Positions 1 to 7,900 of a stretch of 9,773 nt of DNA are shown here, one piece after another. The stretch is taken from positions 1 through 9,773 of the forward strand of contig JBCBQC010000152.1 of the NCBI GenBank assembly GCA_039820405.1, written 5' to 3'. The notes under the pieces were generated by a model that was not told the origin of the DNA, did not search any database, and saw only the letters and a list, made by a program, of their open reading frames with translations. The translations under genes were made by a program, and so were the position numbers. Source of the stretch: CALLVY01 sp937899855 (lineage in GTDB: Bacteria > Bacteroidota > Bacteroidia > Chitinophagales > Saprospiraceae). How positions within the stretch are numbered: position 1 is the stretch's first letter; each line of letters opens with the position of its first letter.

Positions 1-268
1 CACGACCCGTCATCCCTTCCGGTACACCTTCCAAATCCACCACCCGACAGCCGATCAGAAAAGTGTAATCCTGGGTGTGGTCTCCTTCGTAATCCGTGTA
101 CACCGCGTACACCGTCGGATCCAGCTTGTCGGTAATCCGATCGGCTACCCCCTCCCGTAAAAAGCGCTCCCACAGCGCCGGAATATCGCGTTCGGCTTGT
201 CCGTTGGCCTTCTTGGTCCGCACGGCGATGCCGACCACGTAGAATGATTCAATACTTACTGTTTGCAT
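1..268 (-). other. GyrI-like effector-binding module, possibly a stand-alone gene (partial)
   Basis: This is the C-terminal module of the regulator reading frame, listed separately because it has its own ATG at 268. Its 89 visible residues begin MQTVSIESFYVVGIAVRT and contain DIPALWERF and DYTFLIGCRVV, the usual order of the first half of a GyrI-like/bacterial transcription activator effector-binding domain (a fold that binds small hydrophobic or cationic ligands). The roughly 40 bases just upstream of the ATG on the minus strand are AT-rich, like a Bacteroidota leader, whereas the flanking coding DNA is GC-rich. This supports an ancestral independent start. In the sequence as given there is no stop between it and the WYL domain. 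Confidence 0.55.
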
Positions 269-1042
269 GGCACAAAAAATTTGATGATTTTGATTGGCCC
301 GCAAATTAAGCCCCCCCACTGACAACGGAGTGGCAGGGGTCCACCGCGAATTTTCCCGCGCTTGCCGCAGGTAATCCGCCAGGGTCAGGGAATGGGGATC
401 AAACTGCTGTCCCGTTGGGCGCAACTCCTGGATTCCCGTGAGGCGAAAGGAGCGAAAATCCTGGCGCACCCGACAGTAGGCAATCATGATCCAGTGCAGT
501 TGGGTTCGGTAGAGGGCAAAAGGCTCCACCCGACGACGACTGTGCACCCCGCGAACCGACTGGTAGGACAGATCCACGACTTGGAAATCGGTAATGGCGG
601 ACTGGAGCGCCATCAAGTGGGAACGCTTGACCGCATCCTCGTCGTAGGAGCGAATCTGCAGGCGCTCCATTAGGAGTTCGGTTTTGGCTTTTTGTCCGGA
701 GCGGAGGATGGACCGGATCTTGGTGAGGGCAGTGGTGTAGTGCTCGGTAAGTGAGGAGTCAAGACGCTTACCCAATAGCAATTCTACCGTCACCAGGGCA
801 TTGGCTTCGGCCTCGGTAAACATGACGGGGGGAAGTTGGTAGCCTTCGAGCAGCCGGTAGCCCCGCCCCTCCTCTACCACGATGGGAATTCCCGATTGTT
901 CGAGCGTGCGGATGTCGCGGTAAATGGTACGGATGGAGACCCCGTGCTTTCCCGCCAACTGGCGCGCCGTCATCATGCGCTTGGCCTGCAATTGGGTCAG
1001 GATGGCGGTCAGACGGACCAAACGCGGTTTTTCTTTTTCCAT
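1..1042 (-). CDS. HTH-WYL transcriptional regulator read in frame into a GyrI-like effector-binding module (partial, C-terminus off the left edge)
   Basis: 347 residues are visible, starting at the ATG at 1042; the frame is open to base 2 and continues past the edge. Residues about 8-65 form a DeoR/HTH_11-type winged helix (TARQLAGKHGVSIRTIYRDI at 25-44, then the GRGYRL wing), as in YafY-family regulators. Residues about 143-208 form a WYL domain (RVEPFALYR, then HWIMIAYC, then FRSFRLTGI); the namesake W-Y-L reads W-I-M here. WYL domains sense ligands, often nucleotides, and control DNA binding. From about residue 259 the chain matches the start of a GyrI-like/AraC-type effector-binding domain (SFYVVGIAV, DIPALWERF, YTFLIGC). 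The gene lies 29 bp after the GNAT gene and is probably the last gene of that operon. The two modules may be a true fusion or two genes joined by a one-base change in a seven-G run at 311-317. The regulator call is firm; the regulated genes are unknown. Confidence 0.85.
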   Translation of the reverse strand, partial: MEKEKPRLVRLTAILTQLQAKRMMTARQLAGKHGVSIRTIYRDIRTLEQSGIPIVVEEGRGYRLLEGYQLPPVMFTEAEANALVTVELLLGKRLDSSLTEHYTTALTKIRSILRSGQKAKTELLMERLQIRSYDEDAVKRSHLMALQSAITDFQVVDLSYQSVRGVHSRRRVEPFALYRTQLHWIMIAYCRVRQDFRSFRLTGIQELRPTGQQFDPHSLTLADYLRQARENSRWTPATPLSVGGLNLRANQNHQIFCAMQTVSIESFYVVGIAVRTKKANGQAERDIPALWERFLREGVADRITDKLDPTVYAVYTDYEGDHTQDYTFLIGCRVVDLEGVPEGMTGR

Positions 1043-1071
1043 ATCTACTGAAAATCATTTTTGGAGGGCTG

Positions 1072-1887
1072 CTAGCCCAAATACCCACCGATCCGGCCGT
1101 AAATCTCCTGGGGTTCCCAACGCTTTAGGGGTCCCCGGTGCATCAAACTGGCCCGACGCGTGATGGCGTAGCCCTCCCCCGCCAAAAAGCGAGCGGCAGT
1201 CCGATTGGCAGCCGGAACAATGACGTGCGGCTTGCCCGTCCGCCACGCCCGCTCCTGGAGCAGCTCCGTCCCCGCTACTTCGGTTTCCGCCAGGACCAGG
1301 CCATCCCCCATTTGGGGCAGGTAGAATCCCCGGACCTGGTCCGCTTCCCAGTACGCGCGCGCACCAGCGAGAAAATGACGCAGTACCGGCCAGCGATCCT
1401 CCCCCGTCGCCCGTCGATCCATATCGCGCAAGGCTTTGACCTGGGCCGGCTGGTAGTCGCGGACTTGGGGAGCTGGTGTATAATGCTGCGGTGGTTTGGG
1501 ATGGACGTAAAAAACGTAGTGATCGACACTACGGAAACCCAAGTCCGCGTAGAGGGCCTCCCCATCGGGAGTTGCCAACAAGTAGGTAGTCGCCACCCCC
1601 GTTTGCTCGGCCACGTCGAGCAAGGCGCGGGTTAGTTTTCGCCCCAGGCCCCGGCGACGATACTTGGGGGCTACGATGATATTGCCCAGCCAGGCCGTAG
1701 TCGGTAGCACGATCAGTTGGCCAATGCCCACCAAATTTTGGTCCCGCGTAATCTGGAGGGGACGGAAATAGTCGTACGGCCAGTGCCGACGGTACAGATC
1801 CGACACGGGGTTGGTCCAACCCGGTGGTTGAAGGGCAGCGATTTGTGGCAAGCGATCCTCCGTCATGGGCAGTGGGCCGGCAAACAT
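1072..1887 (-). CDS. GNAT family N-acetyltransferase with a C-terminal YitH/HolE-like domain
   Basis: The 271-residue protein is predicted to move an acyl group from acyl-CoA to an unidentified amine substrate in the cytoplasm. Motif A, which binds the CoA pyrophosphate, is IIVAPKYRRRGLGRKL at 70-85, and motif B is LYADLGFRSVDHYVFY at 112-127. The second half (about 140-255) carries DMDRRATGEDRWPVLRHFL and VPAANRTAARFLAGEGY, resembling the second GNAT-like domain (Acetyltransf_18) of YitH-type enzymes. The start is taken at 1887, where ATG overlaps the TGA of the DinB gene by one base (TGATG), suggesting translational coupling; an in-frame ATG at 1866 (MTEDR) is an alternative. The frame stays open further upstream, but only as a shadow of the DinB gene. 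The family call is strong; the substrate is unknown. Confidence 0.88.
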   Translation of the reverse strand: MFAGPLPMTEDRLPQIAALQPPGWTNPVSDLYRRHWPYDYFRPLQITRDQNLVGIGQLIVLPTTAWLGNIIVAPKYRRRGLGRKLTRALLDVAEQTGVATTYLLATPDGEALYADLGFRSVDHYVFYVHPKPPQHYTPAPQVRDYQPAQVKALRDMDRRATGEDRWPVLRHFLAGARAYWEADQVRGFYLPQMGDGLVLAETEVAGTELLQERAWRTGKPHVIVPAANRTAARFLAGEGYAITRRASLMHRGPLKRWEPQEIYGRIGGYLG

Positions 1888-2360
1888 CAGAGGGAAACCG
1901 CGTGTCGGGCCAGGGTGCGGAGGCTGAGACAGGTGCCCAGGTGGAGGGCTTCGTGCAGGTTGTTGAAACGAATGGCCGCCTCGATACCATCGAGTTTTAC
2001 GCCGTAGCTGGTTTCGTAGGGGCGGTAGTCGACAAATCGGCCCGCTTCCCAATCCCGCTCGGTACGATCGACGAGCTCGACCAGTAGGTGGCGGATGCGG
2101 GCGAGTTCGGCGGCGTCGATGGGGCCCTCCGGAGCGGTGCCCTTGCGGTAACGGCCGATCAGGTCTTCGTCGACGTTGAGGGGGAGGCCGGCCAATCGGT
2201 AGCAGAGGAGTTGTTGGGTGACCACGAGGTGGCCCATATTCCAGACCAGGTTGTTGCGCAGGGGACTGGGCACGTAGTTGAGTTGTTCGAGGCTGAGGGG
2301 TTGGGTCAGGCCCAGGACGTTGCGGCGGGTGGCGCGGAGCAGGTCAAACGATGCTTTCAT
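1887..2360 (-). CDS. DinB-like (DinB_2/YfiT superfamily) putative metal-dependent protein
   Basis: The 157-residue protein has the length and layout of a DinB-like four-helix bundle. The likely metal-binding histidines are H44 (in WNMGHLVVTQ), H136 and H140 (in NNLHEALHLG), the classic three-histidine arrangement. Family members include bacillithiol- and mycothiol-dependent S-transferases and maleylpyruvate isomerases; Bacteroidota homologues are mostly uncharacterised, so thiol transfer is only a family-based possibility. The ATG at 2360 follows an 83-bp gap after the two-helix membrane protein gene, and a hairpin lies in that gap. The stop codon is fused to the start codon of the acetyltransferase (TGATG), so the two proteins are likely made together. 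Confidence 0.86.
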   Translation of the reverse strand: MKASFDLLRATRRNVLGLTQPLSLEQLNYVPSPLRNNLVWNMGHLVVTQQLLCYRLAGLPLNVDEDLIGRYRKGTAPEGPIDAAELARIRHLLVELVDRTERDWEAGRFVDYRPYETSYGVKLDGIEAAIRFNNLHEALHLGTCLSLRTLARHAVSL

Positions 2361-2379
2361 GAAGGATGCAATTTGGTAA

Positions 2380-2410
2380 AGCGGAAGCCCCGTAAGATAG
2401 GACTTCCGCT
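2380..2410 (-). terminator. Hairpin between the two-helix membrane protein gene and the DinB gene (possible attenuator or weak terminator)
   Basis: AGCGGAAG (2380-2387) and CTTCCGCT (2403-2410) are perfect 8-bp complements separated by a 15-base loop. TTTGG (2372-2376) and CCAAA (2418-2422) could pair outside this stem, with bulges. On the minus strand the stem is followed by TTTACCAAATT, which is not a real U-tract, so efficient intrinsic termination is doubtful. It could instead lower read-through into the DinB gene or protect transcript ends. Confidence 0.4.
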
Positions 2411-2443
2411 GCGATTTCCAAAGCGCGCCGATCGATCCCCCCG

Positions 2444-2728
2444 CTAGGTGATGACCGGACTGTTCTCGTTCAGGAATTTTTCGGTTTTGGCCGATTCCAA
2501 TTTGTTGAGGAATTTTTCCGATTCGTGGCGATCGCGCACCACTTTGGAAAGCGTTACGCAGGAGGTGATGGTGAAGAAATAGGTCATGGCTAAAAAGCCC
2601 TTCGTGGCGAAGTCGACATCGAGGTAAACCAGTCCGACGACCATGCCGAGAAAGGAGACGCCGAAGGCTACCCAGGCCAGGGTGTAGAAGGCCCGCGAGT
2701 TGCTGTTTTCATAAATATAACCGTTCAT
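2444..2728 (-). CDS. YiaA/YiaB-type two-helix inner membrane protein
   Basis: The 94-residue protein matches the YiaAB two-helix family: a short N-terminus with SRAFYTLAWVAFGVSF, one membrane helix at about 13-36, a short turn (DVDFATKGF), a second helix at about 43-61, then the basic KVVRDRHES motif. The function of the family is unknown. The C-terminal tail is unusual in carrying EKFLN twice (71-75 and 83-87), encoded by near-identical 15-mers (14 of 15 bases) at 2504-2518 and 2468-2482. The start ATG at 2728 gives a complete family-like N-terminus. The gene is divergent from the secreted-protein operon and is followed by the DinB-GNAT-regulator genes on the same strand, possibly with partial termination between. 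Confidence 0.83.
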   Translation of the reverse strand: MNGYIYENSNSRAFYTLAWVAFGVSFLGMVVGLVYLDVDFATKGFLAMTYFFTITSCVTLSKVVRDRHESEKFLNKLESAKTEKFLNENSPVIT

Positions 2729-2746
2729 CAGTAGTGAATTGGTGCT

Positions 2747-2789
2747 GGGGAAAATACCCCAACGGCGGTCAAGTTTGGGTAATTTCCCC
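2747..2789. repeat. Inverted repeat in the divergent intergenic region (possible operator)
   Basis: GGGGAAAATACCC (2747-2759) and GGGTAATTTCCCC (2777-2789) are inverted copies matching at 12 of 13 positions, separated by 17 bases. Each arm is itself close to palindromic (GGGG...CCC), so each could bind one dimer of a regulator; the whole could also fold as a stem-loop. The repeat lies 19-61 bp upstream of the start codon of the membrane protein gene and upstream of the rightward promoter. No regulator can be assigned. Confidence 0.4.
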
Positions 2790-2851
2790 GCCGGGCGACC
2801 TTTTTATCGACAAAATTTAGCGGAATCTGGATCAACTGGGCCCCAAGGGGC

Positions 2852-2883
2852 TTTGATTAGGAACGAATATTGCCTTATTTTTG
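2852..2883 (+). promoter_or_regulatory. Bacteroidota-type promoter for the secreted-protein operon
   Basis: TTTG at 2852-2855 and TATTTTTG at 2876-2883 are separated by 20 bp. This fits the -33 (TTTG) and -7 (TAnnTTTG) elements of the Bacteroidota housekeeping promoter. A start a few bases past 2883 would leave an AT-rich leader of about 55 bases before the ATG at 2947. The palindrome GCCCCAAGGGGC (2840-2851) abuts the -33 element and may be an operator. Confidence 0.65.
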
Positions 2884-2946
2884 AATGTGCTAATCCCCCA
2901 GCGGGTGCCGCAAGGGACGCTCTAAATACCAAAAAATTGAAGTTAT

Positions 2947-4965
2947 ATGACCCAACGAACGTATCTTCTTCGTCTTTCCCTGTTATGGCTATGTTTTTCG
3001 TCACTGTGGGCCGCCCTCCAGGCACAGCAAGCCCGACAATTTCCCTTCAACGGGGTTGACCTGGCCTACGTAGCCCCCATTGATAAGGTGGCACTGGTGG
3101 GCCGTCAGGATGACCAGCCCTTTGACGAAACTGCCCTCTTCCTTTGTGATCCCATCACGGGAGACATCGAACTCTTTTACAATCCCGAAAGTAGGATTAC
3201 CGGAGTCCAGGTAAGTGCGGATCAGTCGCTCCTCTACCTATCGACCTCCAATCCCGACTCCGCCATCATCGCCTTTAACCTGCCGGACCTGAGCATCAAC
3301 TACGCCTTTTCCGTCAACGACCCCGTCACCAACGGCGAGTACATCATCACGGCCTGGCAAGTTTCCCCCCGCGATCCCGAGCTGCTGGCCATCGTACGAT
3401 ACTCCTTTACCGCCAGTCCCGAACGCCAACTGGTGCTCTACGATCGGGGACAGCCCCGCGCCAATACCCTCGACCGCACCTTGGTCACCTTCGCCTTTGA
3501 TGAGGTCTACGATCGGATTTACGAAAAAGTCAACAGCGGCACCGACCATTCCTTTCGCCAGCTCGACTTTGACCAAAATGGCATCTACCCCTCGGATACC
3601 GCCTACCAATTCTTTCACGACAAAAGCGAGCTGCCCCTTTTTGAGCAACGAATCGTGGGTCACGACGGCACCGTTATCGATGTGTCGGGGCCCCGACCAC
3701 GTTTTTTGGCGCACCACTCCCACCGTACCCAAGACAACAATCGCATCTATTTTGAATCGCGGGCCGTCTTTCACGATCCCGACCGGGACGAGATTTACCA
3801 CATCTTTACCAAATCCGGGACGACGGAACAAATGGCCATCAACGTATACGATGACCAACGCTACGAATTGCTGCGGGTCCTCACCTTTCCCGCCCCCTAC
3901 ACCTTCAACCGCCCCATCCGCGCCTTTGGCCCCGGGCTCTTCTTTGGCTACTTCACCGACAACCGCTTCGTGCTGGTGCAGGAATGCGCGCAAGTCCCCG
4001 CTACTCCCGAGCCCAGCCAACTGCTCGACTTGGACCAACTCTACTGCTCCACCCAAAACTTTACCCGGGTAGACGTCGGATTGTCGACGAGTCAGGGCCT
4101 GGTGTACACCGTGGAGGGCCAACCCATCGATAGCCTCTACCACATTGGCAACCAAACCGTTAACCAAGTCCGGGTCGCCGACGATCGAGGCTGTTTGTCC
4201 GAACCTTCGGAACCCTTCCAACTCAAGGTGGCCCACCAGATGCCGCCCCCCAAGATATTGGGACTCGGCGAACCGGGTGTCTACCTCGCCGGTACGCCCA
4301 AACGCTGTCGAGACGGTAAGGCCTTCCTAACGGCTACTTTTGAATGGCCAGAGGACGAGCAACGCATCGTCTGGTCGACCGGTGATACGAGTACTTATCT
4401 GGCTACCGACGTCACCGAACCCATCACGGCGCGGGTCCTGAGTAAGGAGGGCTGCCTGTCCGAACCCTCGGAGAGCGTAAGCATCGAGGTCATCGACAGC
4501 CCCATTCCCGACCCTCCGCTTTTTGTGGGGACCGATGGCAATATCAACGAGTGTACGGGGTCTAGTGAAAAGGATTTGGAGGCCGAAGCGGGTTTTGTCT
4601 CCTACCGTTGGTTGATCGAAGACCGGTTCCGACTGGGCAACACGGTGACCTTACGTCGGGAAGACCGCAGCGAGGGCGTCTACCTCCAGGCCAGCAACAA
4701 CGCGGGTTGCTGGACCGACCCCCACTACGAGCACGTCCGCTTTGTCACCAGCATTTCTCGCCCCGACCAACCGGAGATCCTCCAGGTGGACAATGTATTG
4801 AGCTCTGACGTTCAGGCGCGGCATTACGAGTGGTACCGCAACGGGGAGCTCCTGCCCAATTCCGACCGTGCCGTATGGACCGCCGAAGAATCCGGTGAAT
4901 ACCAGGTACGTGTATTTCAAACGTACTGCTGGAGTACCCTGTCCGACGTTCTGCTCATCCCATAA
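2947..4965 (+). CDS. Secreted beta-propeller/Ig-like repeat protein without a sorting domain
   Basis: The 672-residue protein begins with a signal peptide (charged MTQRTYLLR, hydrophobic to about residue 22, likely cut after LQA at 26). Residues about 30-345 have the alternating strand pattern of a YVTN/WD40-like propeller (for example LFLCDPITGDIELF, then ADQSLLYLST). Residues about 347-672 hold four Ig-like repeats with WSTG or EWYRNG cores; three have a cysteine pair (C367/C416, C454/C503, C536/C588), and the fourth keeps only the late cysteine C661. Propeller and repeats are collinear with the first 660 residues of the next protein, so the two genes are tandem paralogues. This one ends within a few residues of the last strand and lacks a T9SS sorting domain, so it is probably periplasmic, released or held by a partner. 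The leader before the ATG is A-rich. Binding or structural role; ligand unknown. Confidence 0.8.
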   Translation: MTQRTYLLRLSLLWLCFSSLWAALQAQQARQFPFNGVDLAYVAPIDKVALVGRQDDQPFDETALFLCDPITGDIELFYNPESRITGVQVSADQSLLYLSTSNPDSAIIAFNLPDLSINYAFSVNDPVTNGEYIITAWQVSPRDPELLAIVRYSFTASPERQLVLYDRGQPRANTLDRTLVTFAFDEVYDRIYEKVNSGTDHSFRQLDFDQNGIYPSDTAYQFFHDKSELPLFEQRIVGHDGTVIDVSGPRPRFLAHHSHRTQDNNRIYFESRAVFHDPDRDEIYHIFTKSGTTEQMAINVYDDQRYELLRVLTFPAPYTFNRPIRAFGPGLFFGYFTDNRFVLVQECAQVPATPEPSQLLDLDQLYCSTQNFTRVDVGLSTSQGLVYTVEGQPIDSLYHIGNQTVNQVRVADDRGCLSEPSEPFQLKVAHQMPPPKILGLGEPGVYLAGTPKRCRDGKAFLTATFEWPEDEQRIVWSTGDTSTYLATDVTEPITARVLSKEGCLSEPSESVSIEVIDSPIPDPPLFVGTDGNINECTGSSEKDLEAEAGFVSYRWLIEDRFRLGNTVTLRREDRSEGVYLQASNNAGCWTDPHYEHVRFVTSISRPDQPEILQVDNVLSSDVQARHYEWYRNGELLPNSDRAVWTAEESGEYQVRVFQTYCWSTLSDVLLIP

Positions 4966-4975
4966 ATCAAAAAAA

Positions 4976-7900
4976 ATGAAGTTGAAAAACTATACCTACA
5001 TCACGATCTGCTTTCTTTTGCTGGGGCTGGGCTCCGCCGGGGGACAGTCCTCTTTGTCCGTCGATTTGCGACTGTACGACATCGTTTACCATCCGGGACT
5101 CGACAAGCTGTTTGGGGCCTTTGGTGGGGATCGGCCGGGGGGACACGCCATCCTTCAGATCCACCCCCGTACGGGCCGGGTCGAAAGTCGAATTCCCGTG
5201 GCCTCCGAGCCCCACGTGCTGCGCTTTTCTGCCAATTACAAGTACCTCTACGTAGGCTATCTAGGATCGGAACGACTGGACCGCATCGAGATGGCTAGTC
5301 GCCAAGTGGAGACGGTCGCCCGCCTGGATTTTAATGTCGAGCATTTTGATGAAATCGAGGTGTTCTACTATCAAGTCGACGAAATGTTGGCCCTGCCCGA
5401 ATTCCCCGACGGCATCCTGGTGGGTACCCGCGATAATTTTGTCCGCCCGGAAACGCGGGGCCTGTTCGTTTTTGATGGACAGCAAGTCTTACCCGAACAA
5501 ATCGACTTTTCCTCCCATACCTCCCGGAGCCTGGCTTACCACACCAGCTCGGGTAAAATCTACGGCTACGGTCACGATTACCGCCACAAGGGGGGCCTGT
5601 TGCGCTACCGGGTCGACGCAAGCGGCGTTCAACTGGAGGCGGAATTTGACTTACTCAACGGCTTTCGCAGTGAGATTGAAATCATCGGGGACCGGCTGTA
5701 CAGCCAACAGGGGGAGGTCCTGGACCTCAGCGGTGCTACTCCCGTTCGACTCGGAGACATCTACGATGATGAAAACCGCCGCTTTCAATCGGGCGCCCTC
5801 GAAGTTGATCCGCAAGATGGCCTCATCTACAATGTGGATATAGAATACCCCAACGGCCCGGAAGGCCCCGGCTACTACCTCAATAAGATTGACCCCAGTG
5901 ACTTTAAGCTGCTCGAACGACAACTTTTCAAAAGCCGCGTTGCGCTTCCCATCAAGATGGTGCACACCGGTGGCGATGGCCAACACGCCCTGCTTACCCA
6001 CTCTTCGTCCAATATCCACCCGGTCCCCCTGCGAGGTCGGCTGGTCCTGATTGGGAATTGTGACCAGGAGGCCAGCACCCTTCTTCCGGTGACTACCGAC
6101 ATTGACCTCAGCTCCATCTGCCCCAGCGACAGCATCCAGTTTGCTGCGGGGGGCAATTACGATCGCTACGTATGGAGCAATGGTTTTGAAGGCCAACAAC
6201 TGCGTACGGACTTTCGCGGTGACACCGAGGATCTGTTCGTCACGGCCTACGACGATCAGGGTTGTCCGCAGGCCATTTCGGAGATCATTGAAATTCGGCC
6301 CCGGATTCCCCGGGGACTCCAGATAAGCCGGACCGGTGAGCTCCGCTGTCCGGGTGATTCGGTAGTACTTAGCGTCACGGCTTTGGATACGGACTACTTC
6401 GAGTGGTCGACGGGAGAACGGGGCCCCAGCATCACCGTCCGCGAAGCGGGGGTCTACACCGTACAGGCTTACCGCAACTCGGGCTGCGCCAGCGACGAAT
6501 ACGCGGGAACCAACGTACAAGCCCTCATTCAACCTCCCATTCCCCGGGGCGTCCTCTCTCCCTCCGATACGATAATATTGTGCAAGGGTACCCTGGCCAC
6601 CCTGACGGCGGAGGAAGCGGGCTACGCCTACGAATGGGAACCCGTCGTTTCCTTCCACGGCCGCCAGTTGGATACCGACTGGGCCAATTCCTACCGCGTG
6701 CGTTACGTCGACGTCACCGGTTGTAAGGGGGAATTTAGCGAGCCGGTCACCGTCATTTTCCGCGACTTACCGGAAGCTCCCGAATTACGAGTCCAGGACT
6801 CTATGATCTACACCTTGACGCCGGGGGAAAAGGAGTGGTTTGAAAACGGCTTTCCCCTGCCCCAGCAAACGTCCGATACCCTCATCGCCACTAGCCGTGG
6901 TTTTTACGCCGCCCAACTGGTCGACTCCTTTGGCTGTCGCTCCGACCTTGCTGAACCCGCCCGGATGGAAAATCCCTACGTCGAATTGGCCAGCACCATC
7001 GCCGGAACGGCCTTCGTGGATTACAACCAAAACGATGTACTCGACAGCATTGATTTTCCCCTCGACGAATACTGGATCGAACTGCAACCCGAAAACCGGG
7101 TCCGCTTTACCGATGAGGATGGCTACTTCGAATACGTCCGCCCCCGGGGCAATTACGAACTCCAAATGCGCGTGGACACGTCCATCTGGGCGTTCCGCCA
7201 GGGCGCCGGTGGTCACCAGGTCAATAGCAATCTGGTGCCCGATAGCTTTTACACCTTTAGCATCTACCCCATCGTTACCGCACCCCGCCTCCAAGTGGAC
7301 TTGAGTACGGGCATTACCCGTTGCAACCTCCAGGCTCCGCTGTGGGTATCGGTGAAGAACGTGGGCACCCTTCCCTTTTCCGGGGAATTGTGTGTCCAAC
7401 TCGACGATCGCCTGACCGAGGTGCTGGAGGACGATCAGCCCATCCTTCCCTTTCCCTCGGAAGTGTGCTGGACGATTGATAGCCTGGCCATCGGCGAGGA
7501 TTTCAAACGCAAATTGCACATTGGGATTCCGGGGGTCGATAACATTGGCGACATCCTCGAACTGCGGGCCGAGGTGTCCAAAGACACTGCCGTGGTGGCC
7601 GATTGGACCTACTTCAGTGAGATTCGCTGCGCCTACGACCCCAACGATAAGCTGGTATCGCCCGCTCGGGGCAGCGAGGGGCAGTACGCGCTTTTTGAGG
7701 ATACCCTACGCTACACCATCCGCTTCCAAAATACGGGTAACGATACGGCCTTTACGGTGCGCTTGGTCGATCAGTTGTCCGATCGCTTGCGGTGGAACAC
7801 CTTTCAACCGGTCAGCGCCAGTCACGAATACCGTGTGGATCTTGACTTAAAAAACGGCCTCTTGGAAATCCTCTTCGAAAACATCCTCCTCCCCGACTCC

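Noticed and set aside
1138..1635. 165-codon plus-strand open frame opposite the acetyltransferase
   Set aside because: It is antisense to the GNAT motif A and C-terminal domain and has no recognisable product.
1888..2052. Upstream extension of the acetyltransferase frame
   Set aside because: The extra 55 codons are Pro/Arg-rich, overlap the DinB gene in another frame and precede the family-like start; the TGATG junction gives a better start at 1887.
2811..2820. Possible leftward promoter element (minus-strand TAAATTTTG) for the membrane protein gene
   Set aside because: The spacing within the element is off by one, and no TTTG lies 19-21 bp upstream, so it does not meet the Bacteroidota consensus.
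3238..4236. 332-codon minus-strand open frame opposite the first secreted-protein gene
   Set aside because: Its translation is low-complexity, rich in Val and Gly, with no recognisable motif. It is the mirror of a real coding frame with signal peptide and repeats on the plus strand.
4868..4975. Upstream extension of the large surface protein
   Set aside because: It would put 36 residues before an obvious signal peptide and overlap the preceding gene; the ATG at 4976 after a run of A is the natural start.
5651..6658. 335-codon minus-strand open frame opposite the large surface protein (and a 244-codon one at 6785-7519)
   Set aside because: Both are antisense to well-supported domain-coding sequence and show no family motif, start context or neighbours that would support a gene.
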